This document shows positions 9,112 to 15,664 of a stretch of DNA of 64,000 nt, one piece after another. The notes beneath the pieces are model-generated. The model saw only the letters and a list, made by a program, of their open reading frames with translations. It ran no database searches and was not told the DNA's origin. Both the position numbers and the translations under genes were made by a program. Within the stretch, counting starts at the first letter, position 1, and each line of letters opens with the position of its first letter. Source of the DNA: Flavobacteriaceae bacterium GSB9 (GTDB lineage: Bacteria > Bacteroidota > Bacteroidia > Flavobacteriales > Flavobacteriaceae); NCBI GenBank assembly GCA_022749295.1, contig CP062007.1, positions 3,129,501 to 3,193,500 on the forward strand. Direction: 5' to 3'.

Positions 9112-10203
9112 ATGGTTAAATCTGCCTCACTAAAACATTTGGCGCTCCAAAAGTTTAAAACAAACTTTTGGGGCGCTTTCAGTTTCTTTTTTATTGTGTT
9201 GGTGGGTGTTGTTTCTGTATTTGCTTACGTATTTGCGCCAGATAATTCCCAGTACGCCAATCAAATGCATTTGTCAATACATTCGAAAAATCCAGGTTTT
9301 AGCGTTACAATCTTAACCATGCCGTTAAAGTTTGAAGATGGGCAGTCTTTTTTTGATAAAATGTTCTTCGGAAAGAAAAATGCCTCTACCGAGGTTCCCA
9401 TTTCAGATTATAGTATAGAGAACAACACATTGACCTATACTGAATATGCTGCCGATGGTCTGCAAGGGGCAGAAAAGAGCGTAGCATTGTCTAATTTTCC
9501 TGAGAACTCGGTTAGAGATTATATATCGGAAAAAAAGTTTTTGTTGGGAACCGATAAATATGGTCGCGATTTGTTGAGCCGTGTTTTAGTGGGTGCCCGA
9601 ATATCTTTTTTTATAGGTTTTGTGGCGGTTTTTATTTCTTTGGTAATTGGTGTTTTAATGGGGAGCCTAGCGGGATATTTCGGTGGGAAGTTAGATACTG
9701 TGATTATGTGGCTTATTAATGTTACTTGGTCTATTCCTACCTTGCTTTTGGTTATTGCTATTACTTTGGCTTTGGGTAAAGGGTTTTGGCAGGTTTTTAT
9801 AGCTGTGGGTTTAACCATGTGGGTTGAGGTGGCACGGGTGGTACGTGGTCAAATAATAAGCGTTAAAGAGATGCAGTATGTTACGGCTGCAAAAGCTTTG
9901 GGCTATACCGATTTTAGGATTATCACCAAACACATTCTGCCCAATATTATGGCTCCTGTAATTGTAATTTCGGCAGCGAACTTCGCGGCGGCTATTTTAA
10001 TAGAAAGTGGATTAAGCTTTTTAGGAATTGGCGCACAACCACCCATGGCCAGTTGGGGGGCGATGATAAAGGACCACTACAACTATATTATTTTGGGAAA
10101 ACCGTATTTAGCTGTTATTCCAGGACTTTGTATTATGAGTTTGGTAATGGCCTTTATGCTTATTGGTAACGCCCTTAGGGATGCTTTGGATGTGAAAGGG
10201 TGA
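9112..10203 (+). CDS. Oligopeptide/dipeptide-type ABC transporter permease (DppC/OppC family)
   Basis: 363 aa. One N-terminal transmembrane segment (~18-42) is followed by an unusually long extracytoplasmic insert (~45-150) and then the BPD_transp_1 permease domain (~155-360). The EAA loop is visible around AAKALGYTDFRIITKHILP, where the permease contacts its ATPase. The sequence LLGTDKYGRDLLSRVLVGAR before the core is typical of OppC/DppC proteins. Function by family: inner-membrane half of a peptide or nickel importer. No partner permease, ATPase or binding protein lies in the window, so it is an orphan here. Confidence 0.88.
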   Translation: MVKSASLKHLALQKFKTNFWGAFSFFFIVLVGVVSVFAYVFAPDNSQYANQMHLSIHSKNPGFSVTILTMPLKFEDGQSFFDKMFFGKKNASTEVPISDYSIENNTLTYTEYAADGLQGAEKSVALSNFPENSVRDYISEKKFLLGTDKYGRDLLSRVLVGARISFFIGFVAVFISLVIGVLMGSLAGYFGGKLDTVIMWLINVTWSIPTLLLVIAITLALGKGFWQVFIAVGLTMWVEVARVVRGQIISVKEMQYVTAAKALGYTDFRIITKHILPNIMAPVIVISAANFAAAILIESGLSFLGIGAQPPMASWGAMIKDHYNYIILGKPYLAVIPGLCIMSLVMAFMLIGNALRDALDVKG

Positions 10204-10546
10204 TTTTTATTTGATTTACGAAAACTGTAAAATGACAAATTTTTCTTTTTAACAAAACTACTATTGGCTTTGCACCTTGGTAGCAAGTGTTCTTTTTAAT
10301 TTGGAGTTTAATGTTTTCATGTGTAGTTCTCGTTTAATTAAGTTTTCCACATTTGTTTCATATGTATTTATATGGCTTAGGTTAGGAAACGAAACCTTTT
10401 TTTTTAATGGATTTTGCTATTAGGATACTAAAATAATTGTAAGATAGAATTAACTTTTGAGTAAAATGACCTTATACTGTCTTAAAGCCAAACTTGTTAG
10501 CCGTAAGTTGATTAAAAAATAGCTTGCCCCTTGTATTTTAATATTT
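10204..10546. other. Non-coding AT-rich stretch left of the cassette-like patch
   Basis: 343 bp without a credible gene on either strand. It separates the ABC permease from the broken genes to the right. Near its right end, 10488-10503 reads CCAAACTTGTTAGCCG, which resembles the reverse complement of the repeat at 10902-10921 (CCCAAACGTTAGC on the minus strand). No terminator with a clear T-tract is visible after the permease gene. Confidence 0.5.
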
Positions 10547-10888
10547 TTATTTTGTCGATATTCTTTTATCAATAACAATAAACCTTCTATATGTTGTTGT
10601 AATATATATCGTTCTTTGCTCAGAATTCATTTTATCATCCAATAAAAAATAATAATCAAATGAAGAGCCTCCATGAATTTTAACGATTCCATTTTTAGGT
10701 TTTTCCACTAAAAGAAAATTAGAGAAATATTATAATTTACCATTTTTTACTAGCGAAGGGATATCAAAAAAAGGAGCGGTTATTGAAATTAAAATTATTA
10801 ATGTTAGAAATATAATTACAGCTAAACCTAAGGTAATCTGAATTTTGATTTGTTCTTTTGAGTTTTGCGCATAATATCTATTCTTCAT
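10547..10888 (-). pseudogene. Small membrane-anchored protein gene broken by an in-frame TAA
   Basis: From the ATG at 10886-10888 the minus strand encodes 52 residues with one transmembrane helix (about residues 20-40, starting LGLAVIIFLTLIILISI), then a TAA at 10730-10732. In the same frame, without a shift, another 60 sense codons follow (beginning YFSNFLLVEKPKNGIV) to a TAA at 10547-10549. The second half has normal amino-acid composition, so the intact ancestor was probably a ~113-aa protein with an N-terminal anchor and a small extracytoplasmic domain. A single change such as CAA to TAA would explain the break. The family is not recognised. A conserved repeat lies 14 bp upstream of its start. 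Confidence 0.6.
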
Positions 10889-10901
10889 TAATTTCAATTT
10901 G

Positions 10902-10921
10902 AATTATTGCTAACGTTTGGG
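10902..10921 (-). repeat. Cassette-boundary-like repeat, copy A
   Basis: On the plus strand AATTATTGCTAACGTTTGGG. It matches copy C (12113-12132) at 17 of 20 positions and copy B (11821-11840) at about 14 of 20. All three lie just upstream of the start codon of a leftward small gene. Confidence 0.6.
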
Positions 10922-11040
10922 TTGTGGTTTTCGTTGTATTAAAATCTTGCCGGATTTTTTGAAAGAGGTCCAAGATAGGAAATTTACGAGGACTTTGCGA
11001 GTAGGAAATTCAGTCGCAATATGCTAGGCATGGTGTTGTG
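10922..11040. repeat. About 120-bp spacer element bounded by similar short direct repeats
   Basis: Between copy A and the end of the DUF6090 gene there is no ORF. Its two ends are alike in the same orientation: GCTAACGTTTGGGTTGTG at 10910-10927 and GCTAGGCATGGTGTTGTG near 11023-11040. The interior is not AT-rich like its surroundings and contains GAGGACTTTGCGAGTAGG. It looks like a discrete repeated element rather than random intergenic DNA, but only one copy is in this window. Confidence 0.45.
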
Positions 11041-11047
11041 TTTTAGC

Positions 11048-11803
11048 TTAATCAATTTCACTATTAATAAGTTGTAGTATTTCATTTTGCATTGCTGAAA
11101 TACTGTTCAACTCACTTATAATCATTTTGTTGTAATAAAATCGTTGAGCTATTAACGAGCCTAATAAATTGGAATTTAATATCATTGATGATGAACTTAA
11201 TTTAACCTTATTGAGCCTATCAATTGTATAGGCATAAGTGTTTTGATATACATCAATCATATCACTATTTTGTCCTAATAACGGACATATTTGAATATTT
11301 GCTAAAACTCTCACATCCTTCTCATCTTCACTTAAATCAGCAACTTCTCTTTTAAAGCGACTTATTAAAGTTTTTAGTTTTTCATTTTTTATCAAATCAA
11401 TATTTCCAGTTGATATTATCACATCTATAGTCGACGTAGTAGGAATGTATGTTGGTGCGGCAATAGCGGCTATTGATAAGGTATCAGCAATTTTAATTTT
11501 AATGTCTTTTGGATTAGTTTTTAAAATTTCAATAAACTTGTTCAAATTGCGATGATATTTATTGTTTGCAAACGTTAATACTTTAATTTCTTTTTGATTT
11601 TTATTAAAATCTTCTTTCAGATTGTTTAAAATTGATTGTTCAGTTATTCTATTGTTTATTTCCTGTTTTTTACTATTGATTTGCAAAGCGATTAAAATCC
11701 CTATAACTACAAGGATAATTTCGCCAATGGCATAAATTAGATATTTGCTGAACTTATTTTTAGTCAGCATTTTGTGACGAATTTTTCTAAAGAATTTTAT
11801 CAT
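11048..11803 (-). CDS. DUF6090 family protein, membrane-anchored
   Basis: 251 aa. The N-terminus has a basic stretch (KFFRKIRHKML) and then one membrane helix (about 24-44, IGEIILVVIGILIALQI), which is the hallmark of the flavobacterial DUF6090 family; the remaining ~200 residues are predicted helical and probably extracytoplasmic. Function unknown. It is intact, unlike its two neighbours on the same strand. A repeat copy (11821-11840) lies about 18 bp upstream of its ATG and coincides with the point where the upstream gene is cut off, which suggests insertion at that site. Confidence 0.75.
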   Translation of the reverse strand: MIKFFRKIRHKMLTKNKFSKYLIYAIGEIILVVIGILIALQINSKKQEINNRITEQSILNNLKEDFNKNQKEIKVLTFANNKYHRNLNKFIEILKTNPKDIKIKIADTLSIAAIAAPTYIPTTSTIDVIISTGNIDLIKNEKLKTLISRFKREVADLSEDEKDVRVLANIQICPLLGQNSDMIDVYQNTYAYTIDRLNKVKLSSSSMILNSNLLGSLIAQRFYYNKMIISELNSISAMQNEILQLINSEID

Positions 11804-11818
11804 TGTTTAGCGGTTCTG

Positions 11819-12109
11819 TTAATGAATGCCAATGGTTGGTGTAAGAATAGTTCGGTTTTGTGTCTGAGGATTTTCCGTAGGAAAATCAGTCAGTTGAGTA
11901 TAGTAAATTTTAGTTCCGTCGCTTTACCAAGAAAATTTGGCCATTTTATCCCAAGAGTTTGAAATTAAAGAGTCCTTGAACAATTTTAATTCCACAATAT
12001 TTGCACTTTTAGTCGATTTCCAATGTCCGATTAAGTCAGAATTAATATTGTTTTTAGAACAACTTTGCGAAAATGAAACTATTATTAAAATTGTGATAAT
12101 GTTTTTCAT
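11819..12109 (-). pseudogene. Lipocalin-like lipoprotein gene, broken by in-frame TAA and truncated at 3' end
   Basis: From ATG 12107-12109 the minus strand encodes 61 residues: a lipoprotein signal ending FSQSC, then a lipocalin-like start (LIGHWKSTKSANIVELKLF). A TAA at 11924-11926 stops it, but 34 further sense codons in the same frame follow (SDGTKIYYTQLTDFPTENPQ...) to a TAA at 11819-11821. A typical member of such families needs roughly 30-50 more residues, so the 3' end is also missing. The break coincides with repeat copy B. Assignment to a lipocalin-like family is from pattern only. Confidence 0.6.
11821..11840 (-). repeat. Cassette-boundary-like repeat, copy B (degenerate)
   Basis: Plus strand AATGAATGCCAATGGTTGGT, matching about 14 of 20 positions of copies A and C. 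It overlaps the truncated end of the lipocalin-like pseudogene and sits just upstream of the DUF6090 start. Confidence 0.4.
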
Positions 12110-12112
12110 TCA

Positions 12113-12132
12113 AATTATTGCCAACGTATGGG
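12113..12132 (-). repeat. Cassette-boundary-like repeat, copy C
   Basis: Plus strand AATTATTGCCAACGTATGGG, 17 of 20 identical to copy A. It lies 3 bp upstream of the lipocalin-like pseudogene's start codon. It overlaps an inverted repeat TTGCC...GGCAA (12119-12134), so it could fold as a small hairpin. Confidence 0.6.
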
Positions 12133-12214
12133 CAACACTATTCCGCTTAGCACCATTATATTTATTCTGCTAAATATAAAAAATATTCTTACAAATAAAG
12201 AAGGTTGCTGAAAA

Positions 12215-12820
12215 TTAACCCAACTCCATATTGGCATTCAATTCATCAATATAACCTAAAAGTTCTTCTTTCCCTATGTCTTTAGAGGATGAGGTAATAA
12301 AATAATTGGGCATGGCTTCCCAAAATTGTAATAAGATATTTTTGTAGTCCTCGATATGTCGCGTTATGGCTCTTGGTTTTAATTTGTCGGCCTTAGTGAA
12401 TATAATAGAAAAAGGAATGCCGTTTTCTCCCATCCATTGCATAAACTCCAAGTCTATGCTTTGTGGCTTATGCCGAATATCCACTAAAACGAAGGCGCTA
12501 ACCAATTGCTCGCGAAAAGAAAAATATTGGGTAATGAATTTTTGAAAGGTTTTTTTGGAGCTTTTTGAAACACGGGCGTAACCATAACCTGGCAGATCGA
12601 CTAAATGCCAGTTTTTGTTGATTAAAAAGTGGTTTATGAGTTGTGTTTTTCCTGGTTTGCCAGAAGTTTTAGCTAAACTTTTTCTGCCTGTAAGCATGTT
12701 GATTAATGACGATTTCCCTACGTTACTTCTGCCAATAAAGGCATATTCGGGCAAACTGCTTTTAGGGCATTTTTCGACATTGGAATTGCTTACAATAAAT
12801 TCAGCTGATTTTATTTTCAT
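12215..12820 (-). CDS. engB: Ribosome biogenesis GTPase EngB (YihA/YsxC)
   Basis: 201 aa from the ATG at 12818-12820 (MKIKSAEF, the usual start in this group); the frame is open six codons further to 12838. GTPase motifs are in order: P-loop GRSNVGKS (about 27-34), switch II VDLPGYGYA (~73-81), FTKADK (~137-142) and ITSSSK near the end. EngB is a small essential GTPase that acts in assembly of the large ribosomal subunit. It lies leftward after the alpha/beta hydrolase, 54 bp apart, probably on the same transcript. Confidence 0.95.
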   Translation of the reverse strand: MKIKSAEFIVSNSNVEKCPKSSLPEYAFIGRSNVGKSSLINMLTGRKSLAKTSGKPGKTQLINHFLINKNWHLVDLPGYGYARVSKSSKKTFQKFITQYFSFREQLVSAFVLVDIRHKPQSIDLEFMQWMGENGIPFSIIFTKADKLKPRAITRHIEDYKNILLQFWEAMPNYFITSSSKDIGKEELLGYIDELNANMELG

Positions 12821-12874
12821 GCTTTTAGTCATTCCCACTAGGGCAGGAATCTTTTATTTGAATAAATCTACTGG

Positions 12875-13639
12875 CTAAAACCCTCTTTTTTGTAGCCATT
12901 CGTTCATTATTTGGTTGAACTCTATGGGGTGTTCCATCATGGCGGCATGCCCACATTTGTCTATCCAAAACAACTCAGAATCTGGTAACAATTCGTTAAA
13001 CTCCACCGCAACTTCAGGGGGGGTGACGTTGTCGTTTTTGCCCCAAATAATGCAGGTAGGGGTGGTCATTTTTGGTAAGTCTTTTGCCATGTTATGGCGT
13101 ATGGCGCTTTTAGCAATGGCTAAGGTTTTAACGAGTTTGTTGCGGTCGTTTACGGTTTCGTAAACTTCATCGACAATCTCTTTAGTGGCAACGGCGGGGT
13201 CGTAAAAAACATCTTGAGCTTTCTTTTTTATAACCTCGTAGTCACTGCGCTTAGTGTAGCCGCTACCCATGGCGCTTTCGTAAAGACCAGAGCTTCCAGT
13301 AATGATTAATGCTTTTATGCTTTCAGGGAACATTTTGGTGTGGTAAAGCCCTATGTGGCCTCCAAGTGAATTGCCCAATAAAATCACCTCTTTGTAGCCT
13401 TTAAATTCAATAAAATCGTGCAAATACTTGGCAAAGCTTTTTACGTTAGTTTTAAGCAGTGACATGCTGTAAATAGGGAGTTCTGGGATTAAGATTTTAT
13501 ATCCCTTGTTGCTGAAAAAGTCAGTAACCGAATCGAAGTTGCTTAAACCTCCCATTAAGCCGTGTAGCACAATAATTGGCGTGCCTTCACCTGCTTCAAT
13601 ATAATTGTAATTCTTTTCTTTTTTTAATCGATGCGCCAT
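12875..13639 (-). CDS. Alpha/beta hydrolase
   Basis: 254 aa, cytoplasmic (no signal). The oxyanion region is LHGLMGG (about 25-31), the nucleophile elbow GNSLGG (~89-94), the acid in WGKNDNVTPP (~200) and the catalytic His in KCGHAAMMEHP (~230), so the full triad is visible. The substrate is unknown; this gene next to engB and upstream of mraZ is a common flavobacterial arrangement. It is divergent from mraZ. A -7 element TATATTTG lies on the minus strand at 13666-13673, 27 bp upstream of the ATG. Confidence 0.88.
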   Translation of the reverse strand: MAHRLKKEKNYNYIEAGEGTPIIVLHGLMGGLSNFDSVTDFFSNKGYKILIPELPIYSMSLLKTNVKSFAKYLHDFIEFKGYKEVILLGNSLGGHIGLYHTKMFPESIKALIITGSSGLYESAMGSGYTKRSDYEVIKKKAQDVFYDPAVATKEIVDEVYETVNDRNKLVKTLAIAKSAIRHNMAKDLPKMTTPTCIIWGKNDNVTPPEVAVEFNELLPDSELFWIDKCGHAAMMEHPIEFNQIMNEWLQKRGF

Positions 13640-13665
13640 TAATAGTGTTAGTCATTCGTTAAAAA

Positions 13666-13673
13666 CAAATATA
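13666..13673 (-). promoter_or_regulatory. Bacteroidota -7 element for the hydrolase-engB transcript
   Basis: Minus strand TATATTTG matches TAnnTTTG exactly and lies about 27 bp before the hydrolase ATG. No clear TTG -33 element at the usual spacing is visible. Confidence 0.5.
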
Positions 13674-13890
13674 GTTATTTCATTCAAAATTCCACCATAT
13701 TAATTTTTTTCGGCAAAAATTGTTCTTCATTGTTTTTGGTCGATTCTTCTTTCTTCTGCAGGAGAAGATGTTAACAATTTCAATCCCACGATTTTAAGAT
13801 GTTTTCAAATTAAAGGAGGCAAGAGCCGATGCCGCTTTGCAAACGAAGCCGCTCGATAAAATACGGTTTTAGTCGAAAATTTATTAACAA
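13674..13890. other. Intergenic region between hydrolase and mraZ operator
   Basis: No gene. It contains a near-perfect 16-bp palindrome centred on CTGCAG at 13751-13766 (one mismatched pair) and a GC-richer stretch around 13826-13853 with the related words GCCGCTTTGC and GAAGCCGC. No rRNA, tRNA or obvious riboswitch is seen. Confidence 0.4.
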
Positions 13891-13918
13891 AGTGGTAATA
13901 AGTGGTAATAAGTGGTAA
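13891..13918 (+). promoter_or_regulatory. MraZ operator: three tandem AGTGGTAATA repeats
   Basis: AGTGGTAATA is repeated at 13891, 13901 and (as AGTGGTAAAT) 13911, with a strict 10-bp period, one helical turn. MraZ proteins are known to bind direct repeats with a GTGG/TGGG core spaced about 10 bp apart in front of their own gene. Its position overlapping the -33 region of the mraZ promoter predicts autoregulation of the dcw cluster. Confidence 0.85.
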
Positions 13919-13927
13919 ATTTTTCAA

Positions 13928-13935
13928 TATATTTG
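13928..13935 (+). promoter_or_regulatory. -7 element of the dcw (mraZ) promoter
   Basis: TATATTTG matches TAnnTTTG. It lies 34 bp before the GTG start of mraZ. The -33 position falls inside the second MraZ box, and no TTG is present there. Confidence 0.65.
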
Positions 13936-13968
13936 ACACTTAAACGTTTAATATTCAGCGCGCCGCTT

Positions 13969-14439
13969 GTGGACTTAATTACAGGAACATACGATTGCAA
14001 AGTTGATGCGAAGGGCAGGTTAATGATGCCAGCTTCCATCAAAAAGCAGCTTTCTGCCGTTTTGCAGGATGGGTTTGTTTTGCGCAGGTCGGTGTTTCAA
14101 AAGTGCTTGGAGCTCTACCCAATGGCCGAATGGCAAGCACTTATGCAGAAGATGAACAAGTTGAATAAGTTCAAAAAGAAGAACAACGATTTTATCAGAA
14201 GATTTACGGCGGGAGCAAAAATTGTTGAAGTTGACGTAAATGGAAGATTGTTGATCCCGAAGGAATTGACGGTTTTTGCGAATATTTCAAAAAACATTGT
14301 TGTGGCTTCGGCCATTAATATCATTGAGATATGGGATAAAGGCCTTTATGAACAGGCCATTGACGATGCGGCAATAGATTTTGCTGATTTAGCCGAAGAA
14401 GTAATGGGACAAGATGACGACGACCATGGAATATCATAA
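13969..14439 (+). CDS. mraZ: Transcriptional regulator MraZ (GTG start)
   Basis: 156 aa from the GTG at 13969. The frame is open upstream to 13912, but that would start inside the operator, and family alignment begins at DLITGTYDCKVDAKGR. Two AbrB-like SpoVT repeats are visible (about 3-50 and 80-125), each with a DxxGR motif: VDAKGRLMMP and VDVNGRLLIP. MraZ binds its tandem operator as a ring-shaped oligomer and controls the division and cell-wall cluster. It overlaps rsmH by 14 bp. Confidence 0.93.
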   Translation: MDLITGTYDCKVDAKGRLMMPASIKKQLSAVLQDGFVLRRSVFQKCLELYPMAEWQALMQKMNKLNKFKKKNNDFIRRFTAGAKIVEVDVNGRLLIPKELTVFANISKNIVVASAINIIEIWDKGLYEQAIDDAAIDFADLAEEVMGQDDDDHGIS

Positions 14440-15322
14440 TCCGGTATTGTTAAAAGAAACGGTTGATGGTTTAAATATAAAACCAGATGGTGTCTATGTT
14501 GACGTTACGTTTGGCGGTGGCGGCCACAGTAAAGAAATATTAAGTAGGCTTGGGGAAGATGGTAAGTTGTTTGCTTTCGACCAGGATCAAGACGCTCTTA
14601 AAAACACAATTGATGACGATAGGTTTACGCTTATCCATGAGAATTTCAGGTATGTGAAGCGCTTTTTGAGATTTCATGGCGTAAAAAAAGTGGATGGCAT
14701 TTTGGCAGATTTTGGTGTGTCGTCCCATCAGTTTGATGTTGCCGAACGGGGGTTTTCAACACGTTTTGAGGCTGATTTGGATATGCGAATGAATCAGCAA
14801 AATAAACTGTCTGCTTTTCATGTAGTTAATGAGTATGACGAAGAGCATTTGAAGCAGGTGTTGTTGCAATACGGTGAATTGCGTGCGGCTCCGGCTATGG
14901 CAAGGTTAATTGTAAGTGAGCGAAAAACAGCGCCAATTGTAACTAGCGGACAGTTAAAAGCCGTTTTGAAAAAGTTTTTGTCGCCTCGCCATGAAAACAA
15001 AATATTGGCTCAAATCTATCAGGCTATTAGGATTGAAGTGAATCAGGAAATAGAGGTTCTGAAAGAGTTTTTGGTGCAGACGCCAGAAATATTAAAAACA
15101 GGAGGCAGGTTGAGTTTTATATCCTATCATTCGTTGGAGGATAGGTTGGTAAAGCGTTTTATAAGAAACGGTTTGTTTGAGGGGGAGCCAGAACGCGATA
15201 TGTTTGGGCGTTTTGAGGTGCCGTTAAAAAAAGTAGGTGGCTTGATTGTGCCTTCGAAGGAAGAAATAAAACAAAACAACAGGGCGAGAAGTGCTAAGCT
15301 TCGTATTGCTGAAAAATTATAG
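14426..15322 (+). CDS. rsmH: 16S rRNA (cytosine(1402)-N4)-methyltransferase RsmH
   Basis: 298 aa from ATG 14426 (MEYHNPVLLKE, the family start); an in-frame ATG at 14414 would add four residues. The SAM-binding motif I is VDVTFGGGGHS, and GILADFGVSSHQ and SYHSLEDRLVKRF are diagnostic of RsmH/MraW. It methylates C1402 of 16S rRNA at the P site. It is second in the dcw cluster and translationally coupled to mraZ by overlap. Confidence 0.96.
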   Translation: MEYHNPVLLKETVDGLNIKPDGVYVDVTFGGGGHSKEILSRLGEDGKLFAFDQDQDALKNTIDDDRFTLIHENFRYVKRFLRFHGVKKVDGILADFGVSSHQFDVAERGFSTRFEADLDMRMNQQNKLSAFHVVNEYDEEHLKQVLLQYGELRAAPAMARLIVSERKTAPIVTSGQLKAVLKKFLSPRHENKILAQIYQAIRIEVNQEIEVLKEFLVQTPEILKTGGRLSFISYHSLEDRLVKRFIRNGLFEGEPERDMFGRFEVPLKKVGGLIVPSKEEIKQNNRARSAKLRIAEKL

Positions 15323-15337
15323 AGATAAGGTTGTTGA

Positions 15338-15655
15338 ATGAAAAAGAGTTTGTATAACATATTAAAGGGAACATTTTTAGTTAGCGATGACGCTTTTAAA
15401 AACTGGAGGTTCATTTTGTTTGTCTCGGGCTTGGCTATAATAATGATTGCAAGTTCGCATAGTGCCGATAAAAAGGTTTATGAAATTGCCCGGTTAAAGA
15501 ATGAGGTAAAGGAAATGCGTTCGGCTTTTGTTGATGGCCGTTCAAGGCTGATGAAGCTAAAAATGGAATCGCATGTTGTAAATGTTATGAAGAAAAAGGG
15601 GTTGGCGCCCTCGGTAATTCCACCAAAAAAAATAAAAGTAAAATCGCAAAACTGA
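15338..15655 (+). CDS. ftsL: FtsL-like cell division protein
   Basis: 105 aa. A short cytoplasmic N-terminus with the lineage motif FLVSDDAFKNWRF precedes one membrane helix (about 26-42), then a coiled-coil region (~45-90) with heptad-like spacing. Family: bitopic divisome protein that joins FtsQ and activates the FtsWI synthase. FtsL is poorly conserved, so the call leans on size, topology and position between rsmH and ftsI. Confidence 0.85.
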   Translation: MKKSLYNILKGTFLVSDDAFKNWRFILFVSGLAIIMIASSHSADKKVYEIARLKNEVKEMRSAFVDGRSRLMKLKMESHVVNVMKKKGLAPSVIPPKKIKVKSQN

Positions 15656-15664
15656 TAGGTTAAT

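Noticed and set aside
10488-12132. Classical integron attC sites
   Set aside because: The motif has AAC/GTT elements but does not follow the RYYYAAC/GTTRRRY rule, and no integrase is in the window; reported only as cassette-like.
13891-13918. Short tandem repeat considered as CRISPR or microsatellite
   Set aside because: Only three 10-bp units with no spacers, and the GTGG core, position and period fit an MraZ operator.
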